Shown here one piece after another: positions 1 through 8,673 of a stretch of DNA of 64,000 nt. A program made the translations under genes and the position numbers. The DNA is taken from NCBI GenBank assembly GCA_015056765.1, contig SVFQ01000006.1, positions 1-64,000 of the forward strand, given 5' to 3'. The stretch comes from Lachnospiraceae bacterium. GTDB lineage: Bacteria; Bacillota; Clostridia; Lachnospirales; Lachnospiraceae. Each line of letters starts with the position of its first letter. The first letter of the stretch is position 1. The notes below the pieces were generated by a model. It was not told the origin of the DNA. It saw only the letters and a program-made list of their open reading frames with translations, and did not search any database.

Positions 1-2
1 AT

Positions 3-1124
3 GACGGCTTTTGCTTATGGCCTAGTGCCTACACGAATTATAGTGTGAAATCTTCCCCGTGGAAAAATGGCGAAGGAGACGTAGTCCGGGAAGTGGCAGA
101 TGCTTGTAGAGCAGAGAATATGAAGTTCGGTATCTATGTATCGCCTTGGGATCGGCATGAAAAGTGCTACGGTACCGGAGAAGAGTATAATGACTATTTC
201 TGCCATCAACTTGGGGAACTGCTGACCGGATATGGGGAACTATTCTGCGTTTGGTTTGATGGCGCTTGTGGCGAAGGTCCAAATGGCAAACGACAAGAAT
301 ACGATTGGGAGCGCTACTATGAGCTCATCAGAAAGTACCAGCCAAAAGCAGTCATCAGCGTCTGCGGCCCGGATGTGAGATGGTGTGGCAATGAAGGCGG
401 ATTTGTAAGACCTGCAGAGTGGAGCGTGGTACCAAAGCGCTGTGCCGATACGGAAAAAGTAGCTGCGAAAAGTCAGCAGACTGACGACGCAGAGTTTAGA
501 CAGCGGAAGATATCTGCCATGGATCAGGACTTGGGAAGTAGAGAAATTCTGCAGGATGAGGAAGACCTAATCTGGTATCCGGCGGAAGTGAATGTGTCCA
601 TCAGACCCGGCTGGTTCTATCATCCGGAGGAAGATAGCCAGGTTCGCACGGTAGAAAATCTGGAAGATATCTACTTAGGCGCTGTAGGCGGTAATGCCAA
701 CTTCCTGCTGAATGTACCGCCAAATCAGGAGGGCCTTTTGGCAGAAGAAGATGTAGAAGTCCTGACAAAGCTGGGAGAGAAACTAAGGGCTGATTTTGCG
801 CATAATATAGCAGAATCCAGAACATACGAAACCATCAAAAATGTAACAAGTTTGGAAATACCATTTGCATGGGATGAGCCGAAGAATGTTACTTTTGTAG
901 AAATCTGTGAAGACATTACAAAGAGCCAGCGCATCGAGAAGGTGGAAATTCTAATCAAAAAGAAGGAAACCTGGGAGAGAGCAGGTCTGGCTGAAGCAGT
1001 AGGCCATAAAAAGATTTTCAAGATACAGGAAAAGGGTATACAAGGATTGAAAGTCAGAGTATTGGAAGCTAGAGAATCTATCCATATCAAAAATATTGCT
1101 ATTTATGAGGAAAACGGGGAGTAA
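3..1124 (+). CDS. Alpha-L-fucosidase, GH29 family (5' truncated by window start)
   Basis: Frame is open from base 3 (DGFCLWPSAYTNYSVKSSPWKNGEGDVVREVADACRAENMKFGIYVSPWDRHE); GH29-like 'YGELFCVWFDGACGEGPNG' and 'NANFLLNVPPNQEGLL' motifs. Confidence 0.9.
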   Translation, partial: DGFCLWPSAYTNYSVKSSPWKNGEGDVVREVADACRAENMKFGIYVSPWDRHEKCYGTGEEYNDYFCHQLGELLTGYGELFCVWFDGACGEGPNGKRQEYDWERYYELIRKYQPKAVISVCGPDVRWCGNEGGFVRPAEWSVVPKRCADTEKVAAKSQQTDDAEFRQRKISAMDQDLGSREILQDEEDLIWYPAEVNVSIRPGWFYHPEEDSQVRTVENLEDIYLGAVGGNANFLLNVPPNQEGLLAEEDVEVLTKLGEKLRADFAHNIAESRTYETIKNVTSLEIPFAWDEPKNVTFVEICEDITKSQRIEKVEILIKKKETWERAGLAEAVGHKKIFKIQEKGIQGLKVRVLEARESIHIKNIAIYEENGE

Positions 1125-1128
1125 AGAA

Positions 1129-2442
1129 ATGCAAGTAACCAGAAACAAAGAAAAAGAGGACGCAATCAAAAAGGAAGTACAGAAGTTAAGCGTGGAATTG
1201 GCAGCAGAGTTGAAAGAAAAAGGCGCCAGTGAAAAGCTACAAGAAACTTTCAAAAAGTGCTTTGTAAATACTGCAGAGACCACCATGCAGTGCTTAGAGG
1301 ATGGAAGCATCTTCCTTATCACAGGTGATATCGAAGCTATGTGGCTGAGGGACAGTAGCGCCCAAGTATGTCATTACCTGCCATATATCAAAAAAAGACC
1401 ATTACTGGCTGAGATGGTAAAAGGACTGATTCAAAAACAGTTTGCTATGATTGCCATCGATCCTTATGCCAATGCTTTTAATATAGAGCCCAATGGCAGA
1501 TGCTGGGCAAAGGATCATACAGCGGACAATCCATGGGACTGGGAAAGAAAATATGAGTTAGACAGTTTGTGCTATCCCATCAGACTCCTGTATCAGTACA
1601 TTCAAATTACAGGTGATTGGGATATTATCGATGAGGATATCCTTAGTGCATTGCGTAGCATTCTGCAGATTATGACCATCGAACAGCATCACGAAGAGCG
1701 GTCTTCCTATTTCTTTGAAAGAGATAACTGCCCACCATCCGATACACTGCCAAATGAAGGCAAAGGCTCTCCGGTAGCCTATACCGGTATGATTTGGTCC
1801 GGATTTAGACCAAGCGATGATGCTTGTCAGTATGGGTACCTGATTCCGGCAAATCTTTTCGCTGCTACGGTACTGAATTATGTAGAGGAAATCGCATCTA
1901 AAATCGGCGATAATCAGATGCTTCAGAAGGCAGTGGAGATGCGTTGGCAGATTGTGGAAGGCATCGATAAATACGGCAAGATCACTCTGGAAAATGGAGA
2001 GACCGCCTATGTTTACGAGGTGGATGGCTTAGGCAATATCAACCGCATGGATGATGCCAATGTGCCAAGCCTTTTGTCTATCCCTTGGATTACCAATATC
2101 GGAAAGACAGCTTCACTGTATCTGGCTACCAGAGGAGATGTGCTCAGTAGTCACAATCCATACTATTATGAGGGTGCAGCGGCCAGTGGTATCGGCTCCC
2201 CTCATACACCAAAGGATTATATTTGGCATATTGCCCTTTCTATGCAGGGCCTTACCAGTGCAGATAAAGACGAACAGAAAGCATTAGTAGAAAAACTTCT
2301 TTCTACAGATGCCGGCACCGGCTACATGCATGAAGGATTCCATAAAGACAAACCGGAGGAGTTTACGAGAGAATGGTTCGCGTGGTCCAACTCTCTTTTC
2401 TCTCTCTTAGTAATAGAAGCATACGATTTGAAGGAGAACTAA
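1129..2442 (+). CDS. GH125 family metal-independent exo-alpha-1,6-mannosidase (DUF1237)
   Basis: 'ITGDIEAMWLRDSSAQVCHYLPYI', 'DPYANAFNIEPNGR', 'YELDSLCYPIRLLYQY', 'GMIWSGFRPSDDACQYGYLIPANLFA' are GH125 hallmarks; likely start is ATG 1129 rather than 1096. Confidence 0.9.
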   Translation: MQVTRNKEKEDAIKKEVQKLSVELAAELKEKGASEKLQETFKKCFVNTAETTMQCLEDGSIFLITGDIEAMWLRDSSAQVCHYLPYIKKRPLLAEMVKGLIQKQFAMIAIDPYANAFNIEPNGRCWAKDHTADNPWDWERKYELDSLCYPIRLLYQYIQITGDWDIIDEDILSALRSILQIMTIEQHHEERSSYFFERDNCPPSDTLPNEGKGSPVAYTGMIWSGFRPSDDACQYGYLIPANLFAATVLNYVEEIASKIGDNQMLQKAVEMRWQIVEGIDKYGKITLENGETAYVYEVDGLGNINRMDDANVPSLLSIPWITNIGKTASLYLATRGDVLSSHNPYYYEGAAASGIGSPHTPKDYIWHIALSMQGLTSADKDEQKALVEKLLSTDAGTGYMHEGFHKDKPEEFTREWFAWSNSLFSLLVIEAYDLKEN

Positions 2443-2443
2443 A

Positions 2444-3820
2444 ATGGCTGAAGAAATCAAAGATGACGTAGTAGTAAATGGTGTCCATAACTATAGTCAG
2501 GAGGACCAGTATGTATGGCCTACTGACCCGGAAGTAGTAAAGAAATTAGAGTGGTTTAGAGACCAGAAGTTTGCTCTGATGATGCACTGGGGTACTTACT
2601 CTCAGCTTGGTCTGGTAGAGTCCTGGGCGTTGTCTGATGAGGACGGAGACTGGTCCAGAAATGATATCGACTGGACTGACGATATGGAAGAATTTAAGAA
2701 GCAGTATTTTGACTTAAATAAGACCTTCAATCCGATTCGATTCCAGCCGGAGAAATGGGCAAAGGCTGCTAAAGAGGCAGGATTTAAATATTTCATCTTC
2801 ACCACCAAGCATCATGATGGATTCTGTATGTGGGATACCCAGTATACAGACTATAAGATTACAGGGGAGGATTGCCCTTTCCATACCAACAAGAATGCGG
2901 ATGTATGCAAGAAAATTTTCGATGCCATGAGAGCAGAGGGTATCGGTATCACCGCATACTTCTCCAAAGCAGACTGGCATTGCCCGGACTACTGGAATAG
3001 CAGCTATGAGCGCGGCACCAAGACTTGGCGTGGCCCAAGCTATGACCCGGAGAAATACCCGGAAGTATGGAAGAGATTCGAGACCTTCACTCACAATCAG
3101 GTAAATGAGTTGATGGACAATTATGGTCCAATTGATGCACTTTGGTTCGATGCAGGTTGGGTATGTAAAGAAGGCGGCCAGGATATCCATCTAGGTGACA
3201 TGATGGATAAGATTCGTGAAAAACACCCAGGGGTACTTAGTGTAGATCGTACCATCGGTGGTCCTTATGAGAACTATGTGACACCGGAACAGTGCGTGCC
3301 GGAAGAGCCTTTGAATATCCCTTGGGAAAGCTGTATCACCATGGGTACTTCCTTCTCCTTTGGCTATGAAGACAAGTACAAAACACCAAGAGAAATCATC
3401 ACCCTTTTGACCAATATCGTGGCAAAGGGTGGTAACCTGGCATTGAACGTAGGCCCTCAGCCTGACGGCCGTTTGCCAAAGGGTGCCTTGGAATCCATGA
3501 AAGGCATCGGCGCATGGCTTCAGAAGTATGGGGAAAGTATCTATGGCACCAGAGTATGTGCTCCTTATAAGCAGGATGGTATCTGCTTTACCCAGAAAGA
3601 AAAGGAACACGTGGTATATGCTCTGAAGCAGTATGAAGAAGAGGGCATGACCGTAGAGAAATCCTTTATCATACCGTTGGAAAAAAAGGTGAAACGTGCT
3701 GTAGATCTCTATACCGGCAAAGAAGTGAAAGTAAGTCAGGTGGCCGGAGGCTATCAGGTGGAGTTAGACGAAACAGAAGAAAATGCAATCGCAACTGTGA
3801 TTCGATTTGATGTGGAGTAG
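2444..3820 (+). CDS. Alpha-L-fucosidase, GH29 family (second copy)
   Basis: 'MMHWGTYSQLGLVESWALSDED', 'FTTKHHDGFCMWDTQYTDYKIT', 'YGPIDALWFDAGWV', 'KGGNLALNVGPQPDGRLP'. Confidence 0.93.
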   Translation: MAEEIKDDVVVNGVHNYSQEDQYVWPTDPEVVKKLEWFRDQKFALMMHWGTYSQLGLVESWALSDEDGDWSRNDIDWTDDMEEFKKQYFDLNKTFNPIRFQPEKWAKAAKEAGFKYFIFTTKHHDGFCMWDTQYTDYKITGEDCPFHTNKNADVCKKIFDAMRAEGIGITAYFSKADWHCPDYWNSSYERGTKTWRGPSYDPEKYPEVWKRFETFTHNQVNELMDNYGPIDALWFDAGWVCKEGGQDIHLGDMMDKIREKHPGVLSVDRTIGGPYENYVTPEQCVPEEPLNIPWESCITMGTSFSFGYEDKYKTPREIITLLTNIVAKGGNLALNVGPQPDGRLPKGALESMKGIGAWLQKYGESIYGTRVCAPYKQDGICFTQKEKEHVVYALKQYEEEGMTVEKSFIIPLEKKVKRAVDLYTGKEVKVSQVAGGYQVELDETEENAIATVIRFDVE

Positions 3821-3822
3821 AC

Positions 3823-6504
3823 GTGAAGACAGAACTTGTTGAACAGATTACAAAAACGTATCAGGACAGATGCGCTCTTTTTGGTAAACAAAAAGAGCGT
3901 ATTTGTAGTTCTATAGAAGAATTAAAAGGAGAAGAGAAGCTTTTTGCCATGGCTATTTATGCCATGCTCCCTTTAAGTGATATAGCAGATTATGACTTTG
4001 AACTGCTGAAAAGCTATGCAGTACATGGAGCTTTTCTGTATCAGAATGCTGCCTTTTGTAAAGGCTTGACGGATGAGCAGTTCTTAAATTATGTGCTGTG
4101 TCCTAGAATTAATACAGAGGATTTGACAGACTGCAGACCTTTCTTTTATGAGAAAGTGAAAGACCTGGTGGTGGAGGGAGACTTACCGGCGACAATCTAC
4201 GCCCTGAACTCCTGGTGCTATGAGCAGGCCACTTATCATTCTACCTCTGAGAGAACTGCCAGCCCTATGACAGTATATAAGGGTGGCTATGGCAGATGCG
4301 GCGAGGAGTCTACTTTCTTAGTGACAGTACTTCGAAGCGTAGGTATCGCCTGTCGCCAGGTGTATGTACCTAGATGGAGCCATAGCGATAGCAATCATGC
4401 ATGGGTGGAAATCCTTATGGATGGAAAGTGGGTGTATACCGGTGCTTGTGAACCAAAGCCTATCCTGAATTGTGGCTGGTTCCCTTATGCAGCAAGTCGC
4501 GCCATGCTGGTACATGCCAGATGCTTTGGGCCTTTTGTGGATGCTTCGGATGACCTTTTTGGCAGAGAAGACGCCGTGACCTATGTGAATGCATCTGCCA
4601 ATTATACCGTGCAAAAGAATCTGAGTATCAAAGTATTACAGGCGGATGGAATGCCGGCGGCAGGTGCTACCGTACAACTGGAAATCGTCAATAGTGCAGA
4701 GTGGTTCCCGGTGGCTACTGTATTTACAGATGCTGCCGGAGAGGCGAACTGCAAGTTAGGCCTGGGAAGCGTGAGAGTGTACGCATTTATGGCTGGAGAG
4801 TCAGGTGCAGATTCCGTTGATGCTGTTGCAAATATCTGTGGGAAGGTGCTTCGCAGTTGTGAGAAGATTGTAGATGTTGCAACAGAGGATAGCGTAGAAT
4901 TGACCCTTGCTACAGATTTCCGAAGAGATACAGAATCCTATGAGCTAATCGCTCCTATTTCTGCAGGTATGACCAACGTGGACCTGACAGAAGAAGAGGA
5001 CAAGATTCAGTGTGACAAAAATCAGGAAGCAGACAAGATTCGTAACGCAAGAATAGAAAGCTATTTGAATCCTGAGAGGATAGAGGCAGCGGAAAAGTAT
5101 CCGCAGATTAGTAGAGCGCTGACCTGTTCCAAAGGAAATGTGAAAGCGATAGAAGCTTTCCTTAGAACAGGATTTGATACCAGAAGAAAAGAGCGAGTTC
5201 TATCCAGCCTAACCCAGAAGGACTGCAGAGATGTGCAATTGGATGTGCTGGTGGATGCAGTGAAAGCCTATAAGTACGAAAAAAAATGGATGAATCAGCT
5301 AGGGGATATCAGCCATTTACAGGGAGGTTTTTTCATCGATAATGAATCCAAGCAGGATGCAGAGGACATGACCAGTGAGTTCTATCGTGCTCCGATGGAT
5401 TTCTTTACCGAATATGTGGCTAGCCCTCGTATCTTCATTGAGCATCTTTCTCCCTGGAGACAAGAGATTGCAGCATTCTTTGGAAAGAAAGTGCCTTTCG
5501 CCACTGCAGAAGAAATCGTAGCTTATGTAGAAAGCCATATTCAGGTGATAAATGAAGAAGAGTATCCGGCTTTACTGACTACCCCAAGAGGAACCTTAGA
5601 ACTTGGACGAGGAAGCGCGCTATCCATCGAAGTTTTAATCGTGGCTTTGTGCAGAACCTGTGGCATCCCGGCAAGACTGGATATGACCTATCGCAAAGCA
5701 CAGTACTTAGAGAATGGGGAGTTTGTCTTTGCACGTGAGAATCAGAACAGCTTTGGCACATTGGTGCTCTCCTATGAAGATGCGAAACTGCCGGAATATT
5801 ATCTGGACTATACTGTGGCATATCGCCAGGCAGATGGTGAGTTCTTGACTATCAATCGAGAGGAATTCTTTACCTACGAAGGGCTTTCCGACCAGCAGGA
5901 ACCAACTGGCGAAAAGGGTGAGAATAGCAGTCTCAAGTCAGGTAGAAAGTTGACATTGCAGCTCTGGCCGGGACAGTATCGTATCACCACATGCAACCGC
6001 ATGCTGTCAGGCAATATCAAAGGTAAGAATATTTACTTTGTAGTGGAAGCAGGAAAAGAAACCATCTGTCATGTGACTTGCAAAGAAGATGTACAGGAAC
6101 TGACGGAAGCACAGATACTGAAACTAAAAGTTGCCCAGTTGAGCATCTATGTAGATCCCGGCAAGGAGCCTACCGAACATGTGCTGGGTGAACTCCTGGA
6201 ACTGTATCGCATGGGCAAATCTTTCTCTATTCCGCTGCAATTCATCGTCACGGATGAAGCAAAGATGGATGATGCACTGTTACAAAAAGTGTTGGCAGAA
6301 CTGAAGGTGGAATCCGATGCCAGCGCTGGTGCTAATAGTGTGGTTCTACAGAAGGACGATGATGCATATTTATCAGATATGACACAAGCGGAACGAAGCA
6401 ACTACCCACACGTAAGATTGCATGTAGGAGATGAGACATTGTTCACAGCAAGTGGCTATCAAGTAGGTATCGTGGACAGATTCTATAGGCTCACTGAGTC
6501 ATAG
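3823..6504 (+). CDS. Large transglutaminase-like protein with two transglutaminase-core-like domains
   Basis: First domain has 'GYGRCGEESTFLVTVLRSVGIACRQVYVPRW...NHAWVEILMDGKWVYTGACEP' (Cys/His and acidic third residue); a second, degenerate copy is 'GRGSALSIEVLIVALCRTCGIPARLDMTYR'; GTG start just after the fucosidase stop. Confidence 0.8.
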   Translation: MKTELVEQITKTYQDRCALFGKQKERICSSIEELKGEEKLFAMAIYAMLPLSDIADYDFELLKSYAVHGAFLYQNAAFCKGLTDEQFLNYVLCPRINTEDLTDCRPFFYEKVKDLVVEGDLPATIYALNSWCYEQATYHSTSERTASPMTVYKGGYGRCGEESTFLVTVLRSVGIACRQVYVPRWSHSDSNHAWVEILMDGKWVYTGACEPKPILNCGWFPYAASRAMLVHARCFGPFVDASDDLFGREDAVTYVNASANYTVQKNLSIKVLQADGMPAAGATVQLEIVNSAEWFPVATVFTDAAGEANCKLGLGSVRVYAFMAGESGADSVDAVANICGKVLRSCEKIVDVATEDSVELTLATDFRRDTESYELIAPISAGMTNVDLTEEEDKIQCDKNQEADKIRNARIESYLNPERIEAAEKYPQISRALTCSKGNVKAIEAFLRTGFDTRRKERVLSSLTQKDCRDVQLDVLVDAVKAYKYEKKWMNQLGDISHLQGGFFIDNESKQDAEDMTSEFYRAPMDFFTEYVASPRIFIEHLSPWRQEIAAFFGKKVPFATAEEIVAYVESHIQVINEEEYPALLTTPRGTLELGRGSALSIEVLIVALCRTCGIPARLDMTYRKAQYLENGEFVFARENQNSFGTLVLSYEDAKLPEYYLDYTVAYRQADGEFLTINREEFFTYEGLSDQQEPTGEKGENSSLKSGRKLTLQLWPGQYRITTCNRMLSGNIKGKNIYFVVEAGKETICHVTCKEDVQELTEAQILKLKVAQLSIYVDPGKEPTEHVLGELLELYRMGKSFSIPLQFIVTDEAKMDDALLQKVLAELKVESDASAGANSVVLQKDDDAYLSDMTQAERSNYPHVRLHVGDETLFTASGYQVGIVDRFYRLTES

Positions 6505-6567
6505 AAGTTTGAGTTGCTGTTTGGGTGAGGGGTATCACATAACAACATGATAGGGAGATTATGAAAA

Positions 6568-7725
6568 ATGACAATAAAAGAGCAGCGTGAAAAAGTATGG
6601 CAAGAATATGTGGAACGTGAGAAACAGAATCCACAGCGCTTGCAGGAAATCAAAGAACAACAGATGACATTTGGCGAAGCTACCATGAAGTATGGCATTA
6701 AAGTCATCGGTGAGCCGGATGAGAATGGCTATCCATTATTCATCGCACTGCATGGTGGCGGCTATGGCGATACACCGGATGTAAATAACCAGCAGTGGGA
6801 GCATATGGGCGTCTTCTATGCAGAGGCAGTGAAGCAGGGCGTCTATGTAAACCCGCGTGGTGTCAGAGATACTTGGGATACTCACGCCAATCCGGAATCC
6901 TACCCGCTGTATGACAGACTGATTCAGAATATGATCCTCTTTTACAATGTGGATCCTAATCGTGTGTATATCATGGGCTACTCTGCAGGTGGTGACGGTG
7001 TGTATCTCATCGCACCTCGTATGGCAGACCGCTTCGCAGCTTGTAATATGTCCGCGGGACATCCTAATGGCATCAGCCTGGTGAACCTGTACAACGAACC
7101 TATCTGCTTGCAGGGGGGTATGTTGGATGATGCTTATGACAGACATAAAGTAACAGCAGAATACATTTTATATCTGGATAAACTTGCGAAAGAGAATCCT
7201 GGTGCCTATCCACACACAGGCTTTGTACATAAAGACAAAGGACATCACTTCTACGATCATGCAGAAGAAGAGCAGGAAGTGCTCAGCAACTTACAAGGCT
7301 TCATAGACAATGACGACGTGACCAGTCATAAGGCGGATGCCAACGCTATCCACTTCATGACAAAGTACGTCCGTACCCCACTTCCTGGAAAAGTGGTATG
7401 GGACTTATCTCTCCGTGCACCACTTCGCCAGACTACCAATTTCTACTGGCTGGATGCACCGAAGAACGTAGAGGCGGGCCTGGTAGTGGCTTCTATAGAT
7501 AAAGCAGAAAATGCGATCAGAGTCGAGAAACTGGAGGGCATAGCCGGACAGGTATCAGCACTGCTCAATGACGATATGCTCGACTTTGATAAGCCCGTCA
7601 ATGTCATCTATCCAGATGGCAAGACAGTGATTACTGAAGCACAAGTATCTGAAGAACTGCTTCGTGAATCTACTTTGAGAAGTGGCGATCAGAATTTGCA
7701 GTTCGTAGCAAGAATACAGTTATAG
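6568..7725 (+). CDS. Alpha/beta hydrolase (esterase/peptidase S9-like)
   Basis: 'PLFIALHGGGYGDTPD', nucleophile elbow 'YIMGYSAGGDGVY', C-terminal His region 'DKGHHFYDHAEEE'. Confidence 0.75.
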   Translation: MTIKEQREKVWQEYVEREKQNPQRLQEIKEQQMTFGEATMKYGIKVIGEPDENGYPLFIALHGGGYGDTPDVNNQQWEHMGVFYAEAVKQGVYVNPRGVRDTWDTHANPESYPLYDRLIQNMILFYNVDPNRVYIMGYSAGGDGVYLIAPRMADRFAACNMSAGHPNGISLVNLYNEPICLQGGMLDDAYDRHKVTAEYILYLDKLAKENPGAYPHTGFVHKDKGHHFYDHAEEEQEVLSNLQGFIDNDDVTSHKADANAIHFMTKYVRTPLPGKVVWDLSLRAPLRQTTNFYWLDAPKNVEAGLVVASIDKAENAIRVEKLEGIAGQVSALLNDDMLDFDKPVNVIYPDGKTVITEAQVSEELLRESTLRSGDQNLQFVARIQL

Positions 7726-7779
7726 AAAAAGGGAGAGACGGCTAAGAGAATCTTAGGAATCTTAGCTGCCTCTCTTGTT

Positions 7780-7803
7780 ACTATATCACTGTAGTGATAT
7801 AGT
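7780..7803. repeat. 11-bp perfect inverted repeat with 2-nt centre (ACTATATCACT-gt-AGTGATATAGT), candidate operator
   Basis: Direct reading; ends 20 bp upstream of the HTH gene start. Confidence 0.85.
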
Positions 7804-7823
7804 CTTATTAAGAAGAGAAGACG

Positions 7824-8486
7824 ATGAGAGAAATAAAAATGGAGATCCACGCTTACGATGATAGTTATGTAGAAAGCGCTCAGAATATACTGGGGCATAT
7901 GTTTGATTTTGGAATCAATGAAGTTGGACTTGAACCGCAGGAACTGGTAGAACGTTTTTTTGTGTCGGACTGTTCAAAACAATTTGAAATAGGAAATCCA
8001 CGCTTTGTGGCTGGTTTGACAGGACCGGAGTTGGCGAGAAAGGTGCTTGAGGAAACGGGCTACTTAAAAGAGATACCTGATGATGTGATGTATATAGATA
8101 GGAGTCCAGAGTATTGGGCTGGATGGGTTATGGCGTATCTGCAATGGTGCAAGGACGCCAGTTTTGCAAGTCTTTTTGAGGCAATGGACATCGAGTATGT
8201 TTTGAAACTATACCCGACTTATCATGAGATGGATATATCCAAATTCATTGATTTAGCCAAGGAAAGATATGTGGAGCGTTTCCCTAGCACGGCACTCAAG
8301 CGATATCGAGAATTGTTGCAGATGTCTCAAAGAGAACTGGCAAATGAGTCAGGGGTACCACTGCGACAAATCCAGATGTTTGAACAAAGACAGCGTGATA
8401 TTAATAAAACCAGCGCAGAAACTTTGCTTCGATTAAGCAAAGCGTTGCACATAAGTATGGAACATCTGATGGAAAAATTCACATAA
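7824..8486 (+). CDS. Helix-turn-helix (XRE-type C-terminal) regulator with uncharacterised N-terminal domain
   Basis: C-terminal 'ALKRYRELLQMSQRELANESGVPLRQIQMFEQRQRDINKTSAETLLRLSKALHISMEHLME' is a clear XRE HTH. Confidence 0.8.
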   Translation: MREIKMEIHAYDDSYVESAQNILGHMFDFGINEVGLEPQELVERFFVSDCSKQFEIGNPRFVAGLTGPELARKVLEETGYLKEIPDDVMYIDRSPEYWAGWVMAYLQWCKDASFASLFEAMDIEYVLKLYPTYHEMDISKFIDLAKERYVERFPSTALKRYRELLQMSQRELANESGVPLRQIQMFEQRQRDINKTSAETLLRLSKALHISMEHLMEKFT

Positions 8487-8488
8487 AG

Positions 8489-8526
8489 AAACGCAGGTTA
8501 AGAGTCTTCTTAACCTGCGTTTTTCT
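8489..8526 (+). terminator. Intrinsic terminator
   Basis: ACGCAGGTTAAGA-gtct-TCTTAACCTGCGT followed by TTTTTCT; 13-bp perfect stem. Confidence 0.9.
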
Positions 8527-8629
8527 ATTTATTCAGTTCTTCTTTTAGCTTTTCCGATGTATTGGTGGTTGAGACAGAACAAGCGAGGCTGAGATAAGGC
8601 AAGCGGCTGGGGAACAAGCGGCAGAAATA

Positions 8630-8638
8630 TGGTATAAT
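8630..8638 (+). promoter_or_regulatory. Extended -10 promoter element upstream of the TIR gene
   Basis: TGGTATAAT 35 bp before ATG 8674; no clear -35. Confidence 0.55.
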
Positions 8639-8673
8639 TGGGAGCGTATGATATGAAACTACGGGGGTAACAT

